Source: Microbacterium sp. SYP-A9085 (GTDB taxonomy: Bacteria; Actinomycetota; Actinomycetes; Actinomycetales; Microbacteriaceae). Taken from it: DNA of 64,000 bases. The notes beneath the pieces are model-generated. The model was given only the letters and a program-made list of their open reading frames with translations. It ran no database searches and was not told the DNA's origin. The position numbers and the translations under genes were made by a program. Numbering within the stretch: the stretch's first letter is position 1; every line of letters starts with the position of its first letter. The DNA lies in assembly GCF_009649635.1 (NCBI RefSeq), contig NZ_WJII01000002.1, positions 62,001 through 126,000 on the forward strand. The letters are read 5' to 3'. This document shows, piece by piece, positions 59,612-64,000 of the stretch.

Positions 59612-62152
59612 TCAGGCCACGCCTGCGGCCACCGGGGCCGTCGCCACCCGCAGCACGTCGTCCGCGGCATCCACCAGCACCGCTGCCCCGTCCTCGAGGT
59701 CGCCCGAGACGAACAGGTCCGCGATCCGGTCGTCGACCTCCCGCTGGATGAGCCGGCGCAGCGGGCGCGCGCCGTACTCGGGCTCGTACCCGTGGTCGGC
59801 CAGCCACTGCACGGCCGCATCGGTGACATCGAGGCGCACGGCCCGGGACGCGAGGCGCTTCGCGGTGGCCTGAAGCAGCAGCCGGACGATGCCCCCCAGC
59901 TGGTCGCGGTCGAGCTTGCGGAACAGCACTATCTCGTCGATCCGGTTCAGGAACTCGGGCCGCATCGCCTCGCGGAGCTTCGCGAACACGCGCCCCCGCA
60001 GGTCGTCCTCGGAGCCGAACCCGGTCGCCCCGCCGCCGTCGGCGATGAATCCGATAGCGCCGGAGCGGGAGGCCAGGAACTCGCTGCCCAGGTTCGAGGT
60101 CATCACGACCACGGTGTTGCGGAAGTCGACCGTGCGGCCCTGCCCGTCGGTGAGCCGGCCGTCGTCGAGCACCTGCAGCAGCAGGTTGAACACGTCCGGG
60201 TGGGCCTTCTCGATCTCGTCGAACAGGACGACGGCGTACGGGGTGCGCCGCACCCGCTCGGTGAGCTGCCCGGCCTCGTCGTAGCCCACGTATCCGGGAG
60301 GCGCGCCGACCAGACGCGCGGCGGTGTGCCGCTCGCCGAACTCGCTCATGTCGAAGCGGATGACCGCCCCGTCGTCGTCGAACAGCGACTGCGCGAGCGC
60401 CTTGGCCAGTTCGGTCTTGCCGACCCCGGTGGGCCCCAGGAACAGGAATGAGCCGATCGGGCGGTGCGCATCGCCCATGCCGGTCCGGTTGCGGCGCACG
60501 GCCTTCGCGACCGCGGCGACGGCATCGTCCTGCCCGACCACACGCCGGTGCAGCTCGTCCTCGAGGACGGCGAGCCGGTCGCGCTCGGGCGCGGTCAAAC
60601 GGCTGACCGGGATGCCGGTGGCCCGGCTGATCACGCTCGCGATCTCGGACTCGTCCACCACCGCGTCGCCGCGGGGGCCGCCGGCGCCGGCGGCGAGCCC
60701 GTCGAGCTTGGCCTGCACCGCGGCGATCTCGTCCCGCAGGCGCGACGCATCCTCGTAGCGCTCGGCCGAGACGGCGGCGTTCTTCTCCGCCTCGAGGTCG
60801 GCGAGGCCCTGCAGCAGCGCCGCGGCGTCCGCCTGCAGTCCCAGCCGCAGACGCAGGCGTGCGCCGGCCTGGTCGATGAGATCGATGGCCTTGTCCGGCA
60901 GCACGCGCGCGGTCAGGTAGCGGTCGGACAGCTCCACGGCGGCTCGCAGTGCGGCGTCGGTGTAGGCGACGCCGTGGTGCTGCTCGTACGCGGCCTTCAG
61001 CCCGTGCAGGATTCTCACCGCGTCCTCGACACCGGGCTCGCCCACCTTGACCGGCTGGAGGCGGCGCTCGAGCGCGGCATCCTTCTCGATCCGGCGGTAC
61101 TCGTCCAGGGTCGTCGCGCCGATCAGATGCAGTTCACCGCGGGCCAGGCGCGGCTTGAGGATGTTTCCGGCGTCCATCCCGCCGGCGTCACCGCCGCCTC
61201 CGGCGCCGACGACCGTGTGCACCTCGTCGATGAACACGATCAGTTCGCCGGCGTGCGCGGCGATCTCGTCCATCGTCTTCGTGAGGCGCTCCTCGAAGTC
61301 GCCGCGGTACCGGGTCCCGGCGACCATGCCGGGCAGATCGAGCGAGATCACACGCGTGCCGCGCAGCTGCTCGGGGACCTCGTTCGCGACGATCGCGCGG
61401 GCCAGACCCTCGACGATAGCGGTCTTGCCGACGCCCGCCTCACCGACCAGCACCGGGTTGTTCTTCGTGCGCCGCGACAGGATCTCGATCGTCTGCTCGA
61501 TCTCGTCGGCGCGTCCGATCACGGGGTCGAGTCTGCCGGCCTCGGCGAGCGCAGTCAGGTCGGTCCCGAACTGGTCCAGCATCGGCGTGTCCGGCGCGGC
61601 GGGCGCCTCGGCCGGGTCGGTCCCGGCGCTCACGGTCTCCGGGGTGCTCTGGGTGAGCGCATCCGCCGTGACCCCCGCCTGCGCGAGGACCTGCCCGGCC
61701 GGCGTGTCCTGGGCGAGGACGAGGGCGAAGAACAGGTGCTCCGGGTCGATGTAGGTCGAGCCGGACGACCGGGCCACCTGGAAGCTGTGGAAGAGGGCGC
61801 GCTGCAGCGCGGGGGTCACCACGGTGCCGTCCGCCCCGGTTGATCCCGCCGCCGACGGCAGCCGGCTCTCGGCCTCGCGGGCGATCCCGGTGGGGTCGGC
61901 GCCGATGCGCCGCACCGTCTCCTGGGCGGGCGCGGCATCCATCAGCACCCGCAGCACGTGCAGCGTGTCGACCTCGCGCTGCCCGCGGGACAGCGCGAAC
62001 TGCGCGGCTTGCTGCAGCAGCTCCTGGGTCCGGGCGGTCATGAACCGCCCGAGGTCGATGGCTCGCTGCTCACGCGCGCGCTCACCGGCCAGGTAGCGCG
62101 CGAGGAAGTCGTCGAACGCGCCCCCGCCGCCCGACATAGTGCCGTCGTCCAT
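59612..62152 (-). CDS. ClpC-like AAA+ unfoldase (Clp ATP-binding subunit)
   Basis: 846 residues with two AAA+ modules. The N-terminal Clp_N repeats (about 25-165, [19 protein letters not shown]) precede module 1 (Walker [16 protein letters not shown], about 237). A short middle domain of ClpC/UVR type ([24 protein letters not shown]) follows, then module 2 (Walker [15 protein letters not shown], about 574; [19 protein letters not shown] at the end). The short middle domain excludes ClpB. A GAIGF segment where ClpA/ClpC have the IGF/L-type loop suggests it may dock to ClpP. Start at 62152 has AAGGAG eight bases upstream. It is probably a heat-shock gene (see operator). Confidence 0.88.
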   Translation of the reverse strand: MDDGTMSGGGGAFDDFLARYLAGERAREQRAIDLGRFMTARTQELLQQAAQFALSRGQREVDTLHVLRVLMDAAPAQETVRRIGADPTGIAREAESRLPSAAGSTGADGTVVTPALQRALFHSFQVARSSGSTYIDPEHLFFALVLAQDTPAGQVLAQAGVTADALTQSTPETVSAGTDPAEAPAAPDTPMLDQFGTDLTALAEAGRLDPVIGRADEIEQTIEILSRRTKNNPVLVGEAGVGKTAIVEGLARAIVANEVPEQLRGTRVISLDLPGMVAGTRYRGDFEERLTKTMDEIAAHAGELIVFIDEVHTVVGAGGGGDAGGMDAGNILKPRLARGELHLIGATTLDEYRRIEKDAALERRLQPVKVGEPGVEDAVRILHGLKAAYEQHHGVAYTDAALRAAVELSDRYLTARVLPDKAIDLIDQAGARLRLRLGLQADAAALLQGLADLEAEKNAAVSAERYEDASRLRDEIAAVQAKLDGLAAGAGGPRGDAVVDESEIASVISRATGIPVSRLTAPERDRLAVLEDELHRRVVGQDDAVAAVAKAVRRNRTGMGDAHRPIGSFLFLGPTGVGKTELAKALAQSLFDDDGAVIRFDMSEFGERHTAARLVGAPPGYVGYDEAGQLTERVRRTPYAVVLFDEIEKAHPDVFNLLLQVLDDGRLTDGQGRTVDFRNTVVVMTSNLGSEFLASRSGAIGFIADGGGATGFGSEDDLRGRVFAKLREAMRPEFLNRIDEIVLFRKLDRDQLGGIVRLLLQATAKRLASRAVRLDVTDAAVQWLADHGYEPEYGARPLRRLIQREVDDRIADLFVSGDLEDGAAVLVDAADDVLRVATAPVAAGVA

Positions 62153-62189
62153 ACGGTGTCTCCTTGAAAACATGAGTCCTAGTGCATCA

Positions 62190-62220
62190 AGATTACAAAC
62201 TTGAGCGTTGTCGTATCAAC
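62190..62220 (-). promoter_or_regulatory. promoter with HAIR-like (HspR) operator upstream of the ClpC-like gene
   Basis: On the minus strand TTGATA (62214-62219), an 18-base spacer and TAATCT (62190-62195) form a good promoter. Over it lies GTTGATA-N7-GCTCAAG (62200-62220), which matches 10 of 14 positions of the HAIR consensus CTTGAGT-N7-ACTCAAG bound by HspR. Additional half sites follow downstream (CATCAAG at 62185-62191, CTTGAAA at 62163-62169). Confidence 0.65.
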
Positions 62221-62296
62221 TTCAACGCGGATGACCGCGGGGTATTCCATGTCCGGGACCCCGTCTACCGTGGCGGTGACGGACAGAGGAGTGAGC

Positions 62297-62665
62297 ATGG
62301 ACTGGCGTATCGAGCTGATCTACGTCCCCGTGAGCGACGTCGACCGGGCCAAGGAGTTCTACACGCGGGTGGGCTTCCACCCCGACCACGACGAAACCCC
62401 GTATCAGGGGCTGCGCTTCGTGCAGATGACGCCGCCGGGCTCGGCCTGCTCGATAGCGTTCGGCACCAACCTGGGCATCGACCTGGAGCCGGGCCGGCAG
62501 AGCACCATCCAGGTCGTGGTGCCGGACGCCGAGGCGGCCCTGGCACACCTGCGCGAGGTCGGCGCCGACGCCGAGGGCGTGGAAGAGCAGGCGTGGGGGC
62601 GGTTCGTGACGTTCCGCGACCCGGATGGCAACCGGTGGACGTTGCAGCAGCTGCCGGCGCGGTAG
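62297..62665 (+). CDS. VOC-family (glyoxalase-like) protein
   Basis: 122-residue vicinal-oxygen-chelate protein with two beta-alpha-beta-beta-beta units: IELIYVPVSDVDRAKEFYTRVGF at the start and FVTFRDPDGNRWTLQQL at the end. The N-terminal metal-binding position reads Tyr/Val rather than His, so the full metal set is not obvious. Proteins like this are often glyoxalase- or bleomycin-resistance-like with unknown substrate. GAGGAG lies five bases before the ATG at 62297. It ends directly against the convergent membrane protein gene. Confidence 0.85.
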   Translation: MDWRIELIYVPVSDVDRAKEFYTRVGFHPDHDETPYQGLRFVQMTPPGSACSIAFGTNLGIDLEPGRQSTIQVVVPDAEAALAHLREVGADAEGVEEQAWGRFVTFRDPDGNRWTLQQLPAR

Positions 62666-63511
62666 TCAGCGCGCCAGGATGGCGGGGTCGACGTCGTCCC
62701 ACCGCTGGACGGTCTGTGCGATCCAGAACACGGCGAACAGAAGGACAAGGCCGGCCTCCCCCACGAGGATCCACGGCTGCCCGGTCTGGTCGGCACCGGC
62801 CAGGCGCGCGATCATCACGGTGCCGAGGTACACGAGGAACGCCCCCATGCCGATCGCGACGCCGGCGTAGAGCCGCCGCCAGGCATCCTGCGAGGTGACC
62901 GCGGACACGATGGCGACGGCGACCATCAGGCCGAAGAACCCGCCGGTGGCGATCAGGTGGCCGATCCGCAGCAGCGACGCGTCGGCGGCCAGTGCCCACA
63001 CCAGCGCAACGGCGGCGAGCACGACGGCCGCCACGGCGGCGACGGCGACGCCGGGAGTGAGAGTGCGCTGCAGGCGCGCGAGGATCACCGCGAGCGCGGC
63101 CCCGAGGATCGCCGTCACCGCGAGGGTCACGATGCCGGTGCGCAGCTCGGGGATGTAGCCGGCCGGCACACAGGGGATGCCGTCCGCGCAGATCGGGTCG
63201 ATGCCGGGGCCGTCACCGGGGGCGACAGGAGTGGGCACTATCGCTATCGCCGGCGCGAACAGTGCCGCCAGATTCAGCAGCACCTGCTCCACGCTGTGCC
63301 CGGACAGCGCGAGGAACGCCAGCGCCACGGCGAACATCACGCCGGTGAACACGGTGCGCGCCGGCGTGTAGAAAAGGGCGCTCAGCGATGTCACCGGGCC
63401 GTGGGCGGCGGTCACGACCACCAGCGCGACGCCGAGGACGGCGACGGCGCCGACGATCGAGATCCGCACGTACCGGTAGGTGCGCTGGGTAGAGGTGCTC
63501 GACAGCTGCAT
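62666..63511 (-). CDS. multi-pass membrane protein, unknown function
   Basis: 281 residues with about seven or eight hydrophobic helices. An external loop near residue 105-125 contains two cysteines (PICADGIPCVPAGY) that could form a disulfide. No catalytic motif is visible. The layout is somewhat like DUF998 proteins but I cannot assign it firmly. ATG at 63511 is chosen; the frame runs on upstream only as shadow. Its stop is immediately next to that of the VOC gene. Confidence 0.7.
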   Translation of the reverse strand: MQLSSTSTQRTYRYVRISIVGAVAVLGVALVVVTAAHGPVTSLSALFYTPARTVFTGVMFAVALAFLALSGHSVEQVLLNLAALFAPAIAIVPTPVAPGDGPGIDPICADGIPCVPAGYIPELRTGIVTLAVTAILGAALAVILARLQRTLTPGVAVAAVAAVVLAAVALVWALAADASLLRIGHLIATGGFFGLMVAVAIVSAVTSQDAWRRLYAGVAIGMGAFLVYLGTVMIARLAGADQTGQPWILVGEAGLVLLFAVFWIAQTVQRWDDVDPAILAR

Positions 63512-63564
63512 GTCCACGATCCTGCACCCCGCGGGCGACATCCGCGGGCGATAGCCTGGAGACC

Positions 63565-64000
63565 GTGCCCACGCCGTCCACGCTCCACGGCCGCCTCGAC
63601 GGCGCCGTCGCACAGCTGACACCGGGCTACTTCGCCCTGGTGATGGCGACGGGGATCGTCTCGATCGGGATGCGCACGAACGGCTGGGTGGCGGCATCCC
63701 TCGCCCTCCTCGTGATCGCCGGGGTCTCGTACGTTGTGCTCGTGGTGCTGAACGCGGTGCGGGCGGTCCGCCACCGCGCCCACCTCGCCGGCGACTTCGC
63801 CGATCCGGCGCGGGCGTTCGGATTCTTCACGTTCGTGGCGGCGACCTGCGTGCTGGGCAGTCGGGTCAGCCAGGAGCAGGGGTTCCACCTCGTGGCGGTC
63901 GTGCTGCTGGTGGTGGCCAGTATCGCGTGGATACTGTTCGGCTACACGGTGCCGTGGACCGCGGTGCTCGGCGACCGCAAGGCTCCGCCGATCAGGACCG
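63565..64000 (+). CDS. TDT-family transporter (tellurite/C4-dicarboxylate, SLAC1-like), N-terminal part
   Basis: The first 145 codons are in the window and the gene continues beyond it. LTPGYFALVMATGIVSIGM in the first helix is the TDT (TehA/Mae1/Ssu1) family signature. Helices follow at about 40-60, 80-100 and 105-125, with RAFGFFTFVAATCVLGSRV between. Related proteins export sulfite or move malate or chloride; the substrate cannot be decided from this part. GTG at 63565 has TAGCCT seven bases upstream. Confidence 0.85.
   Translation, partial: MPTPSTLHGRLDGAVAQLTPGYFALVMATGIVSIGMRTNGWVAASLALLVIAGVSYVVLVVLNAVRAVRHRAHLAGDFADPARAFGFFTFVAATCVLGSRVSQEQGFHLVAVVLLVVASIAWILFGYTVPWTAVLGDRKAPPIRT

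Overview
The window is one contiguous piece of ordinary chromosome from a very GC-rich actinobacterium. The protein set and gene orders (rsmI/metG/tatD/rsmA/ispE, rplY-pth-mfd, glmU-prs, an HrpA helicase, an Eis-type acetyltransferase, a DUF3311 plus MctP-like symporter pair, a TrkA-C plus CPA2 antiporter pair) fit Microbacteriaceae, most likely Microbacterium or a close relative. The genus is inferred from remembered family content, not from a database search. I see no prophage, transposase, CRISPR array, rRNA or plasmid feature. Genes are packed tightly on both strands.

Layout. 1-4.6 kb: end of a glutamate dehydrogenase gene, then an MprF-type aminoacyl-phosphatidylglycerol synthase in an operon with a membrane-anchored alpha/beta hydrolase. 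4.7-9.5 kb: rplY-pth-mfd on the minus strand. 9.7-15.3 kb: a 40-residue membrane protein, gnd, a two-component system, and an RnfD-like/flavin reductase fusion that ends against the kinase gene. 15.3-17.8 kb: tRNA-Gln, glmU and prs. 17.9-22 kb: MarR regulator, DUF952-flavin reductase fusion, a small zinc-ribbon protein, a DUF1905 protein and an ABC-F ATPase. 22-28.3 kb: an FdhF/YdeP molybdoenzyme, a SatP-like transporter and a four-gene osmoprotectant ABC importer.

28.3-37.4 kb: Eis-type acetyltransferase, ispE, aldo/keto reductase, rsmA, a 480-base non-coding repeat block, tatD, metG, an FAH-family hydrolase and rsmI. 37.4-46.3 kb: protein mannosyltransferase, cation/proton antiporter pair, YyaL-type protein and hrpA. 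46.4-53.8 kb: DUF3311/symporter pair, quinone-oxidoreductase-like MDR, sulfurtransferase, O-acetylhomoserine sulfhydrylase, Gfo/Idh/MocA oxidoreductase, a PLDc_N membrane protein and an NYN protein. 53.8-64 kb: ATP-dependent DNA ligase, MFS exporter, TIGR01777 epimerase, two luciferase-like oxidoreductases (one broken by a 20-bp tandem duplication), a ClpC-like ATPase under a HAIR-like operator, a VOC protein, a membrane protein and the start of a TDT transporter.

The strongest window-wide signal is in start sites. At least sixteen genes have a -10-like hexamer (TAnnnT or a one-base variant) exactly six bases before the ATG or GTG and usually no Shine-Dalgarno sequence, which predicts leaderless mRNAs. 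Eleven of twelve convergent gene pairs abut or overlap, leaving no room for terminators. Other points of interest are the repeat block in the place where M. tuberculosis carries rpfB, the tRNA-Gln gene ending one base before glmU, the broken luciferase-like gene, and several long intergenic hairpins.
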